From: an uncultured Anaerococcus sp. | Lineage (GTDB): Bacteria > Bacillota_A > Clostridia > Tissierellales > Peptoniphilaceae | Reading direction: 5' to 3' | Length of the DNA stretch: 9,902 bases | NCBI GenBank assembly: GCA_902488555.1 | Contig: CABTWT010000039.1 | Span: 1-9,902, forward strand | In this document: positions 1 to 6,690 of the stretch, in pieces | Layout: every line of letters begins with the position of its first letter | How positions within the stretch are numbered: the first letter of the stretch is position 1 | Notes under the pieces: generated by a model | The model's database searches: none | What the model saw: the letters and a program-made list of their open reading frames with translations, nothing else | What the model was told of the DNA's origin: nothing | Made by a program: the position numbers and the translations under genes

Positions 1-56
1 CATCTATATGATGTGATGATCATCTCATCACCACAGTTTGGACATTTATTTATCAT
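1..56 (-). CDS. Zinc-ribbon protein, N-terminal fragment
   Basis: Only the first 18 codons are inside the window; the gene continues beyond base 1. The visible N-terminus reads MINKCPNCGDEMIITSYR. The Cys-Pro-x-Cys-Gly knuckle (residues 5-9) is half of a typical zinc ribbon and would need a second Cys pair further on. The start is well supported: AAAGGAGG lies about 6 bases before the ATG, and a promoter-like pair lies upstream. Many small proteins begin this way, including membrane proteins with an N-terminal zinc ribbon and transcription or translation factors, so no function can be assigned. It is transcribed in the same direction as the glycolipid operon but lies beyond that operon's terminator, so it is probably a separate unit. 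Confidence 0.7.
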   Translation of the reverse strand, partial: MINKCPNCGDEMIITSYR

Positions 57-61
57 AGATA

Positions 62-70
62 GCCTCCTTT
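62..70 (-). promoter_or_regulatory. Strong ribosome binding site of the zinc-ribbon gene
   Basis: On the minus strand the bases read AAAAGGAGGC, a near-perfect anti-Shine-Dalgarno match, about six bases before the ATG at 56-54. It fixes the start of the partial gene at the window edge. Confidence 0.75.
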
Positions 71-80
71 TGATATAAGT

Positions 81-110
81 ATACTACGCTTTTAATATTT
101 GTAAAGTCAA
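81..110 (-). promoter_or_regulatory. Sigma-A type promoter of the zinc-ribbon gene
   Basis: On the minus strand TTGACT (110-105) is followed after 18 bases by TAGTAT (86-81). That is five of six matches to the -35 consensus and five of six to the -10. Transcription would start near base 75, leaving a leader of about 20 bases before the ATG at 56. The DNA upstream (111-190) is nearly pure A/T and could act as an UP element. The promoter is predicted from sequence only. Confidence 0.6.
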
Positions 111-190
111 AATTAACATTTTTAATAAAATTAATAATATTTTTAATTATTTGCATTGAGATTTTGCAAATTTTAAGTATAAGAATTTAA
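111..190. other. A/T-rich intergenic stretch, no gene seen
   Basis: This stretch lies between the glycolipid operon terminator and the promoter of the next gene. It is almost entirely A and T, with no credible reading frame and no stable hairpin. A weak TTTGC/GCAAA pair (150-170) has an 11-base loop and no T-run. The plausible role is an UP-element-like extension of the promoter at 81-110. Confidence 0.4.
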
Positions 191-221
191 AACAAAAAAA
201 TACCAGGCTATATTTGTCTGG
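191..221 (-). terminator. Rho-independent terminator of the glycolipid operon
   Basis: Read on the minus strand, CCAGAC (221-216), a seven-base loop and GCCTGG (208-203) form a six-pair stem with one G-T pair. A T-rich tail follows (202-191, seven consecutive T). The hairpin starts two bases after the stop codon of the membrane protein at 223-915. This is the only good terminator downstream of the three overlapping genes, so it marks the operon's end. Confidence 0.8.
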
Positions 222-222
222 C

Positions 223-915
223 TTAAATATAATCTTTTGCCCAATATGAACTGAGTGTCCTAACTATCCAAAGGATTGTATTTATCATTACTACCGCTAA
301 AATCAACATGCCCAAAAGTACATAGGATGCGTAAACAAATTCGCTCATTGGAACTTTATTGCCGATTAGGCTATAGATTATATAGAGTAAAAAGAAGAAT
401 CCTATCCATTTGCCACTTGTCTTTAGATTTCCTTTAAAGTCTGGATAAATCATGGCTTTTTTGCTGTATCGGTTTAAGAAATAGTCGCGTTTTTTCCTTA
501 TCTCATCTCGCTTTTCCTTTGTAGCATTGTCAATTAGAGCCGAATAATAGTGTTCCATATCGCTTGGTCTAGTAGCGTATTTTTTTAGATTTGCTGCTTC
601 TTCATCAGAAAACTCATTAGCTAATATTTGATAAGTGATGGCTGCCTTTGATTGGTAGGTCTTGCGTTCATTTCTTAGTTTTTTTAGCTTTTCTATATCT
701 TTTTGTCCGCTAATCAAATTTTCGGTATCTATTTCATATTTTCTCTTATATTTCAAATATCTAGTGAAAATTAGGACAAATGTCAAAATAATAAGCATTT
801 GCCCAATTATAACTAACAAATCTCCTCCACCTATGAGGCTAACGATGCTCATTACAATGGCTGGGATAAGTATAGTTATAAGAGCTATTATAACAAATAA
901 TAAAATTGATCTCAT
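223..915 (-). CDS. Unknown four-helix membrane protein, last gene of glycolipid operon
   Basis: I do not recognise this 230-residue protein. It has two N-terminal membrane segments (about 4-28 and 32-51), then a long charged, Lys/Glu-rich cytoplasmic-looking middle (about 52-168). Two more membrane segments follow at about 170-185 and 193-219. There is no signal peptide cleavage site, enzyme motif or cysteine cluster. The ATG start is secure: it shares the sequence ATGA with the stop of the preceding glycosyltransferase, and AAAAGGTG lies about nine bases upstream, indicating translational coupling. That coupling suggests it works with the glycolipid enzymes, for example as a scaffold, accessory subunit or transporter of the product. 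This is inference from position only. Transcription ends at a hairpin just past the stop. Confidence 0.85.
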   Translation of the reverse strand: MRSILLFVIIALITILIPAIVMSIVSLIGGGDLLVIIGQMLIILTFVLIFTRYLKYKRKYEIDTENLISGQKDIEKLKKLRNERKTYQSKAAITYQILANEFSDEEAANLKKYATRPSDMEHYYSALIDNATKEKRDEIRKKRDYFLNRYSKKAMIYPDFKGNLKTSGKWIGFFFLLYIIYSLIGNKVPMSEFVYASYVLLGMLILAVVMINTILWIVRTLSSYWAKDYI

Positions 916-1925
916 AATTTTAGCACCTTTTCGTAGGAAGCTAGTAATTTTCTTCCTGTGTTTTCTATAGACTTTGCCCTTGCAATCTCATAGGCATTTT
1001 CTGCTAAGGATGGCAAATTTCCACTTAATATGCCAGTGATTTTCCCCTTAAAGTCCTCCAAGTCTTTGCCCTTGTAGATATTTTCTCCATCAACATAGTC
1101 TTTTTCAAATATTTCTATATCGCGAATTAATATATCTGCCTTTGTGGCAAGGGCTTCTAAAAGGACAATCCCCTCTGTCTCCTCGTGGGTCAAAAATACA
1201 TATAAATCTGATCCGCTATAGGCGATTCTTAATTCATCGCTAGATATGTATCCTGGAAAGTGAAGATTTTTTGGAGCATTGTCTATAAGTTTTTTAATCT
1301 CTGCAGGCATTACCGAAGGATTAAGCTTACCAAACCAGACAAATTCGTATTCTGGCATTAGCTCTGCAAGTTTTACAAAATCATCTATGCCCTTTCTTTT
1401 GATAGGTAGTCCAACAGAAATGATTGATTTCTTATTAGGATCCAAATTATAAGTCTTATAAAAATTTTTCCTATCATTTTCTCTCTTTTGCCAAAAATCT
1501 AGGTCTATACCATTTGATACAACTTCAATCTCTCTTTTTAAGCCATAAGTCTCAAGAATTCCCTTGGAATATTCGCTTGGAGTAAGGATTAAATCTCCCT
1601 TGTTGTAGCAATGAGTTAGCCAAGCTTTAAAAAGTGGGGCTATTTGATTTGACAAAATAAAGGAATTTTTGAAATCTTCCTTGGTAGAATGAGCGTGGTA
1701 GATGACTTTTTTGCCAGCTCTTTTTGCCTTAGAGGCAAAGGCAGCAGATTTGGGAAAGACTGTGTTGATGTGAACTATATCAAAGTCTTCCTTCTCATCT
1801 AGGGTGAAGTCACATCCGACCTTTGTCAAAGCCTTGATTTGGTGGTCAATGGCCTTGCCAACTCCAGATTCCTTTACTGTTTCATAATCTTTTGTATATA
1901 AAAGGACTTTCATAATCGTACTCAT
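912..1925 (-). CDS. GT4 glycosyltransferase, probable second-sugar glycolipid synthase (CpoA/BgsA-like)
   Basis: This retaining GT-B glycosyltransferase (337 residues) most resembles the enzymes that add the second hexose to glucosyl-diacylglycerol, such as pneumococcal CpoA and enterococcal BgsA. Visible marks are an N-terminal acceptor domain opening with KVLLYTKDYE and SGVGKAIDHQ, HAHST at 77-81, SNGID at 137-141 between the domains, and a donor-domain GLPIKRKG at 172-179. The GT4 E-x7-E motif is formed by E249 and E257. No membrane helix is present; such enzymes bind the inner face of the membrane peripherally. The gene starts inside the end of the upstream glycosyltransferase (44-base overlap) and ends in an ATGA overlap with the next gene. 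No clear Shine-Dalgarno precedes either ATG (1925 or 1913); the inner one, giving MKVLLYT, looks more like the family's N-terminus. Donor sugar (glucose or galactose) cannot be read from sequence. Confidence 0.85.
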   Translation of the reverse strand: MSTIMKVLLYTKDYETVKESGVGKAIDHQIKALTKVGCDFTLDEKEDFDIVHINTVFPKSAAFASKAKRAGKKVIYHAHSTKEDFKNSFILSNQIAPLFKAWLTHCYNKGDLILTPSEYSKGILETYGLKREIEVVSNGIDLDFWQKRENDRKNFYKTYNLDPNKKSIISVGLPIKRKGIDDFVKLAELMPEYEFVWFGKLNPSVMPAEIKKLIDNAPKNLHFPGYISSDELRIAYSGSDLYVFLTHEETEGIVLLEALATKADILIRDIEIFEKDYVDGENIYKGKDLEDFKGKITGILSGNLPSLAENAYEIARAKSIENTGRKLLASYEKVLKL

Positions 1926-3045
1926 TTACTGCTTTTTCGTATAAGGCTTCACATTTGCTACCAAAGCTTTGGATAGAAAAATTATCCAGGGCATAGGCTC
2001 TGGCATTTGCTCTAAGATTTTTTTTCAAATCTTCGTCATCCAAAACCTGGTAGATATAAGCCTTAAATTGGTCATAATCATCGTAGCAAAATCCATTGAA
2101 GCCATTTTCTATAACTCCCTTTAGGGAATCATCACTCCTACAAATAGCAACTGTAGCATTTGATAGAGCCTCGTAGTAGGTAAGTCCTTGGGTTTCTGAT
2201 GTAGATGCTGTTGTAAAGATATCAGCAGCCTGGTAATATTTGTTAACCTCGCTTGGATCTACCATACCTATGAAATTTGCCTTGTTTTTAAAGTTTTTGC
2301 TATAATCTATCAGTTTATTTAGGTGAGGTCCGCCTCCCACTATTAAGAACTCAATACTCGGATCATCTAATTTATCGTAAAATTGTATTATCTCCTCGAT
2401 ATTTTTCTCTTCAGCAAGCCTTCCTAAATATAAAAGGATTTTTTTATCCTTATCTATTTTTAGTTCATCTCTCAATTTTTCTTTGTCATATAAGTCTGGT
2501 ATATGAACACCTGTGGGTATTACTGCTATTTTTTCTTCCCCTATATTATAAGATTCCAATATCCCAGCGGTTTTTGCTGTTGGAGCTATAAAGTAATCAC
2601 ACATATCAGAAAGAGCCTTTGAAAATTTGGCTACAATCTTTACACCAGCTTTTTTGTTCGTTGTAAAATAATGGGTGTAGTCTTCATAGACTGTATGATA
2701 GGTGTGGATTAATGGGATATTTAGCATCTTTGATAGGGTCTTTGCCATCATAAAGGTCGAAAATTCGCACTGACTGTGGACTATATCTGGCTCCCATTTC
2801 TTTATACTTCGAAGGTGGGTGTTGGCCAAAATATTTGTAATCCTAGCTTCGGGATAAATTTTCTTGGCAGAAAGAGAACCTATGTAGTAAACGTCGTCAC
2901 TTTTATAGGACATAAGAGTATTTGATAAGGTTAGGACTCTTACCTCATGCCCCTTACTTTCTAGATATTCTTTTAAATTTAATACTGATCGTACTACCCC
3001 ATTTACAACAGGATAGTACCAATCGCTTGTTATAAGTATTTTCAT
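1882..3045 (-). CDS. GT4 glycosyltransferase, probable alpha-monoglucosyl-diacylglycerol synthase
   Basis: This 387-residue GT-B glycosyltransferase probably transfers glucose from UDP-glucose to diacylglycerol, making the first glycolipid on the inner face of the membrane. Evidence includes the Gly-loop start PVVNGVV at 12-18 and the very characteristic HTYHTVYEDYTHY at 114-126, shared with the monoglucosyl-diacylglycerol synthases of streptococci, enterococci and Acholeplasma. Further marks are IPTGVHIP (176-183), GRLAEEKN (208-215), VGGGP (236-240) and the GT4 E-x7-E motif (E284, E292). Length is normal for the family. TTGAGGA lies about five bases before the ATG. It is the first gene of a three-gene operon with the second-sugar enzyme and an unknown membrane protein. 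The alternative, a sugar-phosphatidyl (mannosyl-phosphatidylinositol type) acceptor, is less likely given the HTYHT..EDY block. Confidence 0.88.
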   Translation of the reverse strand: MKILITSDWYYPVVNGVVRSVLNLKEYLESKGHEVRVLTLSNTLMSYKSDDVYYIGSLSAKKIYPEARITNILANTHLRSIKKWEPDIVHSQCEFSTFMMAKTLSKMLNIPLIHTYHTVYEDYTHYFTTNKKAGVKIVAKFSKALSDMCDYFIAPTAKTAGILESYNIGEEKIAVIPTGVHIPDLYDKEKLRDELKIDKDKKILLYLGRLAEEKNIEEIIQFYDKLDDPSIEFLIVGGGPHLNKLIDYSKNFKNKANFIGMVDPSEVNKYYQAADIFTTASTSETQGLTYYEALSNATVAICRSDDSLKGVIENGFNGFCYDDYDQFKAYIYQVLDDEDLKKNLRANARAYALDNFSIQSFGSKCEALYEKAVNEYDYESPFIYKRL

Positions 3046-3060
3046 AGTATCCTCAATATT

Positions 3061-3088
3061 ACTATATGTTCTATTATTTCTTTTACAA
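3061..3088 (-). promoter_or_regulatory. Candidate promoter of the glycolipid operon
   Basis: On the minus strand TTGTAA (3088-3083) is followed after 16 bases by TATAGT (3066-3061). The -10 is close to consensus and the -35 is moderate. This puts it directly upstream of the TTGAGGA ribosome site and the ATG at 3045, with only a very short leader. It is the only promoter-like pair I see for this operon in the 111-base divergent region. Confidence 0.4.
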
Positions 3089-3129
3089 TTTGGAAAAACT
3101 CCTCATCTTTCATTATCCACAAAAATTAG

Positions 3130-3152
3130 TATAATTTATGAGAAATGAGGTG
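3130..3152 (+). promoter_or_regulatory. -10 box and ribosome site of the SdpI-like gene
   Basis: A perfect TATAAT lies at 3130-3135, followed by GAGGTG at 3147-3152, four bases before the ATG at 3157. The -35 is weak; the nearest fit is TTTCAT at 3108-3113 with a 16-base spacer. The ribosome site is convincing and fixes the start. The short distance from -10 to ATG implies a leader of roughly 15 bases. Confidence 0.5.
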
Positions 3153-3156
3153 AAAT

Positions 3157-3507
3157 ATGGGTCCTTTAATCGTATCAGACATAATTCTTTTTGTATTTAC
3201 AATATATATAGGAATTTTTTTAAGAAATTTTTATTCTCCATATCCCGAAATGAAAGTCGGCTTTCATATTTGGGAAGTTTGCTATGACAAAAACACTTGG
3301 GAATACGGCAATAAGTTTGCTGGCCTTACTTCCATAGTTCTTGGCATTATTTTATTTGCGATAATACTTCCCCTACTAATTTACTTAGAGCTAAAGAGGT
3401 CATATTTGGTAGGAATTATAACATTGTTTGCTATTATCTATTTTATCCTCTTATACTTTATAGTAAAAATAAGACTTAGAAAAAAATTCAATCTCAAAAA
3501 TGACTAA
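3157..3507 (+). CDS. Small membrane protein, SdpI/YfhL-family-like
   Basis: This 116-residue protein has three hydrophobic segments (about 4-22, 57-77 and 84-105), with a Lys/Arg-rich tail. Between the first and second, residues 34-56 (VGFHIW...NTWEYGNKFAG) follow the pattern of the SdpI/YfhL family: Gly-x-aromatic, a short variable stretch, then Trp, Asn and a Gly leading into the next helix. Bacillus SdpI protects against the SdpC toxin and relays a signal, but most relatives have no known role, and this copy is short and divergent. No toxin-like gene is beside it. It stands alone between two minus-strand operons, is divergent from the glycolipid genes and ends at a shared terminator. The family call is moderate; the reading frame itself is well supported by GAGGTG and the terminator. 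Confidence 0.7.
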   Translation: MGPLIVSDIILFVFTIYIGIFLRNFYSPYPEMKVGFHIWEVCYDKNTWEYGNKFAGLTSIVLGIILFAIILPLLIYLELKRSYLVGIITLFAIIYFILLYFIVKIRLRKKFNLKND

Positions 3508-3532
3508 AGCGGCCAAATGGTCGCTTTATTTT
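3506..3532. terminator. Shared bidirectional terminator between converging genes
   Basis: AAAGCGGCC (3506-3514), loop AAAT and GGTCGCTTT (3519-3527) form a nine-pair stem with one G-T pair. On the plus strand a T-rich tail follows (3529-3540). On the minus strand the stem is followed after a few bases by a run of five T, so it should also stop the ABC operon, perhaps less efficiently. The stop codons of both genes (plus TAA 3505-3507, minus TAA 3526-3528) lie at the base of the stem. Confidence 0.82.
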
Positions 3533-5118
3533 CTTATCTTAAAGGTCTTTTTACCATGTTTTTTTACAACAAATGGAAATATTATAATCAAAATTAACAT
3601 AATAACTATTAGTGCTATAAAAGCCACATTCATATCCCCATCAAATCTACCAATTATTGAAGGTATGATTAAAATATTGACATAGCCTATGAGGGAATTT
3701 ATAAACTTATATAACCCTCCCTTGGCAGATGCATCCTGGTTAAATGGTTGGAATATATAATAGTTAAATAGGTTAAAGGCTGGAAAAAACAAGTAAGAAA
3801 CCACTATAAATCCACCAGCTAATAGCAATGATTTTATGTTAATGCTTTGGTATAAAAAGTAATAAGTGATAAGGCTTATTAGTCCTGAAAAAAGGCCTAT
3901 AAGATGCACCTTTAGCAAGGTCTTATACCTTAATTTATACATTTTAAATATGGCTTTATCATCCCTATAAAAACCATATTGCATCAAAGACCTATCACAG
4001 TTTAGGAAAAAAGCTCTAGCGCTTTCAGTATCATTAAAAATAATCATAGCAATGATAGGTAAAGCTAACATAAAGATACCACTTATAAGATTTGCAAACT
4101 TTGTAAAAATAAATTTTGCACCAAAAAGTAAGGCCAAAATGATGGCAAATATTATCAATGCCTTTTTAAATACTGGTTTTATAAGAAGCCTTCTATGCCT
4201 TTGAAAAAAGAGATTGTTTAAAAGTTCATATCCCCTTCCTATATCCTTTTTATCTTTAACTATATCAGAATCTTTAAGGGCCAAGCTATCATTGGCAATC
4301 TTATCATAATCTAGGTCTATCTCACCAGATTCTCTTTTTGCCACTTCCAATAAGCTATCGTATTGGTCATAGGCAAATAAACTTTTGATTGATAATACGA
4401 AAGTAATTAGAGAAATAATAAAAAATACTATTAAAATCTCATTTGATAGCTTTGAAACTCTCATTAGTAGTACAAATAAAATTACTTCTACTAATATAAC
4501 AAAAATAAATCTATCAGATATCTTCTTTTCTTTTTTACCAGAAATTTTCAAATTATAAGCATTAGAAGTAATTCTAATAAAACCAAGGATAAAACTTATC
4601 AAAAATGCTTTGATAGGAGGTAAAAATATGCAAAATGCCAAAAATCTACCCAAGGCAATTCTAAGAGGATTAAAGACCCCAAGAATAAGACCTGATGCTT
4701 TTGCTGGCATTTTGTAAAGATAGTTGAGCTTGTAAATCTCTTGCTTATTCCCATCTATCCCATCTGATAAAATAGCTGGTGTAAGGTAAAAACTTAGAAA
4801 AGCAATGTTTGCTAGGGCTAAGTCTACTATTTGCTTATACCTATTTCCCTCAAAAGCCCCTGGAATTTTTATCAGCCAGAGTATAAAACCAGTAATAGCT
4901 AAGGCCATGAAGTATGAAAAAATAGACTTCAAGGCTTGGCCTATTACAGAAAAAATTGGTCCTAGTATATAAACAAACTTTTTAAATTCGAAAAGCTTAA
5001 ACTTATCACCTGTAATCTTGCCTAGTAAAGGAATCCTATGTACAAAATCTATAAAATGATTTATAGATTCAGTCAGCGAAATATTTTCTATGATCCTATA
5101 TTTTTTATAATATTCCAT
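3526..5118 (-). CDS. ABC exporter permease, large multi-helix membrane protein
   Basis: This 530-residue integral membrane protein has roughly eleven to twelve hydrophobic segments, in two clusters (about 48-248 and 317-519). They are separated by a charged cytoplasmic loop (about 249-316, with a KDSDIVKDKKD stretch). Hydrophilic ends, MEYYKKYR and KKHGKKTFKIRK, are both probably cytoplasmic. Two hydrophobic halves in one chain suggest a permease that works as a single polypeptide rather than a short ABC-2 half-transporter. I see no family motif that names a substrate. It starts two bases after the ATPase stop; GGAGGA within the last ATPase codons is its ribosome site, so the two are translated together. 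They almost certainly form one transporter. Candidate cargos include a peptide, lipid or antimicrobial, but none is supported directly. Confidence 0.85.
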   Translation of the reverse strand: MEYYKKYRIIENISLTESINHFIDFVHRIPLLGKITGDKFKLFEFKKFVYILGPIFSVIGQALKSIFSYFMALAITGFILWLIKIPGAFEGNRYKQIVDLALANIAFLSFYLTPAILSDGIDGNKQEIYKLNYLYKMPAKASGLILGVFNPLRIALGRFLAFCIFLPPIKAFLISFILGFIRITSNAYNLKISGKKEKKISDRFIFVILVEVILFVLLMRVSKLSNEILIVFFIISLITFVLSIKSLFAYDQYDSLLEVAKRESGEIDLDYDKIANDSLALKDSDIVKDKKDIGRGYELLNNLFFQRHRRLLIKPVFKKALIIFAIILALLFGAKFIFTKFANLISGIFMLALPIIAMIIFNDTESARAFFLNCDRSLMQYGFYRDDKAIFKMYKLRYKTLLKVHLIGLFSGLISLITYYFLYQSINIKSLLLAGGFIVVSYLFFPAFNLFNYYIFQPFNQDASAKGGLYKFINSLIGYVNILIIPSIIGRFDGDMNVAFIALIVIMLILIIIFPFVVKKHGKKTFKIRK

Positions 5119-5120
5119 TA

Positions 5121-5822
5121 CTAATCCTCCATCTGAAGTAAGTTTATTACTTTTTCTTCAAAGTCAGGATTATTTTTAATCTCCCTATCAACTTCGCTGG
5201 CTTTTCCCTTGTGGAGAAGGACAATCTCATCTGCCATATTTTTGGCAAGATCTAGGATATGGGTTGAAAAAATTATGATGTGGTCATTTTTTATAGACTT
5301 AATCAAATCTTTCATCTCTTTTTGAACTACTACATCTAGAGAATTTAAAGGCTCATCCATCAAAATTACCTTTGGTTTTGTAATAAGAAACATCATCATC
5401 TGAAGCTTATTTCTCATACCAGTCGAATATCCTTGGATTAGCCTATCTTTGTCATCTTCATCAAATTTGACTTGGTCAAAATATAAATCAGGATTTAAAT
5501 CTCCCTTAATTCTTTTTTTATTTACATCTATAAAAAAATTTATAAATTCCCTTCCAGTTAGAAATCTTGGCAACTCTGGTTCTGCTAGCATGAAGAATAC
5601 ATCACTTAAGTCAAGAGTTCTTTTTTGCTCTCCATCAACAAGAAATACTTGGCCCGAATCTTTTTCTAATTCCCTTGCTGTAAGGGAAAAAAGAGTTGTT
5701 TTTCCAGCTCCATTTCTCCCCAAGAGGGCATATATTATTCCTTGGTCAAAGATTGCATCTAAGTCATCTAAGACTACTTTATCGCCAAAACTTTTAGATA
5801 AATTTTCTATTATTAATTGCAT
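5121..5822 (-). CDS. ABC transporter ATP-binding protein
   Basis: This 233-residue nucleotide-binding subunit powers the permease encoded two bases downstream. Counting from the ATG at 5822: Walker A GRNGAGKTT at 35-43, signature YSTGMRNKL at 132-140, Walker B with D-loop KVILMDEPLNSLD at 151-163, and switch histidine H188 in STHIL. All catalytic elements are present. The stretch after the beta sheet where a Q-loop Gln is expected reads FFMLAEPELPRFLTGREF (76-93), so the usual Gln is absent; this is common in ABC-2-type exporter ATPases. The reading frame can be extended four codons to a TTG at 5834, but GGAGGGG (5832-5826) overlaps those codons and is the ribosome site for ATG 5822, so the ATG is the real start. 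The order (ATPase then permease) and the signature resemble drug, peptide or bacteriocin-type exporters; the substrate is unknown. Confidence 0.93.
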   Translation of the reverse strand: MQLIIENLSKSFGDKVVLDDLDAIFDQGIIYALLGRNGAGKTTLFSLTARELEKDSGQVFLVDGEQKRTLDLSDVFFMLAEPELPRFLTGREFINFFIDVNKKRIKGDLNPDLYFDQVKFDEDDKDRLIQGYSTGMRNKLQMMMFLITKPKVILMDEPLNSLDVVVQKEMKDLIKSIKNDHIIIFSTHILDLAKNMADEIVLLHKGKASEVDREIKNNPDFEEKVINLLQMED

Positions 5823-5825
5823 CAA

Positions 5826-5832
5826 CCCCTCC
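5826..5832 (-). promoter_or_regulatory. Ribosome binding site that decides the ATPase start
   Basis: The minus strand reads GGAGGGG with three bases before the ATG at 5822 (five from the GGAGG core). The longer reading starting at TTG 5834 would place this site inside the gene, so the ATG is the supported start. Confidence 0.75.
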
Positions 5833-5855
5833 AATAACTTATTATTTTCCTAAAT

Positions 5856-5885
5856 AGTGTATCAAAGTTTTATATTTATTGCTAA
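5856..5885 (-). promoter_or_regulatory. Weak candidate promoter of the ABC exporter genes
   Basis: On the minus strand TTAGCA (5885-5880) precedes TACACT (5861-5856) by 18 bases. The -10 carries a TGn extension (TGATACACT), which can compensate for a poor -35. Transcription would begin near 5849, about 27 bases before the ATG. I see no terminator after the phosphatase gene at 5923, so the exporter may also be read through from that gene. Confidence 0.35.
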
Positions 5886-5922
5886 GGTCATTGATAGTTA
5901 TTATATTTATATTAATTATGGA

Positions 5923-6573
5923 TTATATATTTCTGATACTTGTGATTTCGCTTGGGTTATCTATAATGACATCTGGGTTTTCAGCTTCTAATATTTTTCT
6001 CTCACGAAAGCCCCATGAACATCCAACAGTAAAAATACTGGCGTTTTTCCCACATTTCATATCTACTTCACTGTCGCCGAAGTATAAGATATCAGAAAAA
6101 TTCAATCCAAATCTTTCTGCAATTATCATAATCCCTTCTGGCGATGGCTTTCTCTTATAATCTTCTCTATAGCCTAATATAAAATCAAAGTAATCATTGC
6201 CGAATACGTCTTTTAGAACCTTGTTTGATGTAGAATCAGGCTTATTGGAAAAGGCAGTTATTATCTCCCCACGACTTTTGATTTCATCAAGGGCTTGTCT
6301 TATCCCAGCAAAGGGCTTGGTAAGGTATGATGGGTTGTTGTCGTAGGCAAGGTTATAGGCGTCATAAATTTCTTCTTTTAAAATATCGTCTCCTTTGAAA
6401 CTAACATAGCTAAGGGCTGACTCAACTAAAACTCTAGGTCCATTTCCTACAAATTCTCTTACCTTTTCTTTTGGCACAGGATCTAGGCCATATTTTTTGA
6501 AAGTTGTATTCAAGTGGTAGTCTATAGCATCAATTGTATTTAGTAGCGTTCCGTCAATATCAAAAATATACAT
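5923..6573 (-). CDS. HAD-family phosphatase, phosphoglycolate phosphatase type
   Basis: This cytoplasmic haloacid dehalogenase-family hydrolase (216 residues) should remove phosphate from a small metabolite with Mg2+. Motif I is DIDGTLLNT, with the nucleophile D5 and acid D7. Motif II is FSNK (S109). Motif III is K142 with P143 in YKRKPSP. Motif IV is GDSEVD (166-171). A helical cap lies between motifs I and II (about 15-85), as in the Gph/PgmB class. Length is normal. AAAGGAGAG about seven bases before the ATG supports the start. It faces away from pncB across a 157-base region carrying candidate operator repeats, so the two may be co-regulated. A nucleotide or sugar phosphate substrate is possible but not shown; members of this family are promiscuous. 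No terminator follows the stop. Confidence 0.9.
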   Translation of the reverse strand: MYIFDIDGTLLNTIDAIDYHLNTTFKKYGLDPVPKEKVREFVGNGPRVLVESALSYVSFKGDDILKEEIYDAYNLAYDNNPSYLTKPFAGIRQALDEIKSRGEIITAFSNKPDSTSNKVLKDVFGNDYFDFILGYREDYKRKPSPEGIMIIAERFGLNFSDILYFGDSEVDMKCGKNASIFTVGCSWGFRERKILEAENPDVIIDNPSEITSIRNI

Positions 6574-6602
6574 AATCTCTCCTTTTCACTTCTACATCCT
6601 AA

Positions 6603-6609
6603 TTTACCC
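6603..6609 (+). repeat. Third TTTACCC copy at the phosphatase promoter
   Basis: TTTACCC, followed by TATTATAGA, repeats the core of the inverted repeat at 6671-6701. It sits just downstream of the phosphatase -10 box, where minus-strand transcription would start. It has no matching GGGTAAA partner at the 15-base spacing, so it would be a half-site. Confidence 0.5.
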
Positions 6610-6610
6610 T

Positions 6611-6639
6611 ATTATAGATTATTTTATTAATTTTTGGGA
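6611..6639 (-). promoter_or_regulatory. Promoter of the HAD phosphatase gene
   Basis: On the minus strand a perfect TATAAT (6616-6611) lies 17 bases after a poor -35 (TCCCAA, 6639-6634). Transcription would start near 6604, giving a leader of about 30 bases containing AAAGGAGAG. A weak -35 with a perfect -10 would fit a regulated promoter. The TTTACCC copy at 6603-6609 covers the predicted start point. Confidence 0.5.
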
Positions 6640-6662
6640 AAAAATAAGATTAATACTATTTT

Positions 6663-6690
6663 TTGATAATTTTTACCCATTGTATATACA
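6663..6690 (+). promoter_or_regulatory. Promoter of pncB and the GH2 gene
   Basis: TTGATA (6663-6668) precedes TATACA (6685-6690) by 16 bases, each with four or five of six matches to consensus. Transcription would start near 6697, leaving about 34 bases before the ATG, with AGAGGG (6721-6726) as ribosome site. The inverted repeat at 6671-6701 covers the spacer, the -10 and the start point. Confidence 0.5.

Noticed and set aside
150..170. TTTGC/GCAAA inverted repeat in the A/T-rich gap
   Set aside because: Five pairs with an 11-base loop and no T-run; this is expected by chance in such A/T-rich DNA.
5449..5853. Open frame on the plus strand opposite the ABC ATPase gene
   Set aside because: It is antisense to intact Walker and signature motifs, has no ribosome site or known domain, and its composition is Ser/Lys/Asn-rich as expected of a shadow frame.
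5879..6160. Plus-strand frame over the end of the phosphatase gene
   Set aside because: It is antisense to motif IV (GDSEVD) and other conserved phosphatase residues, and it has no good ribosome site.
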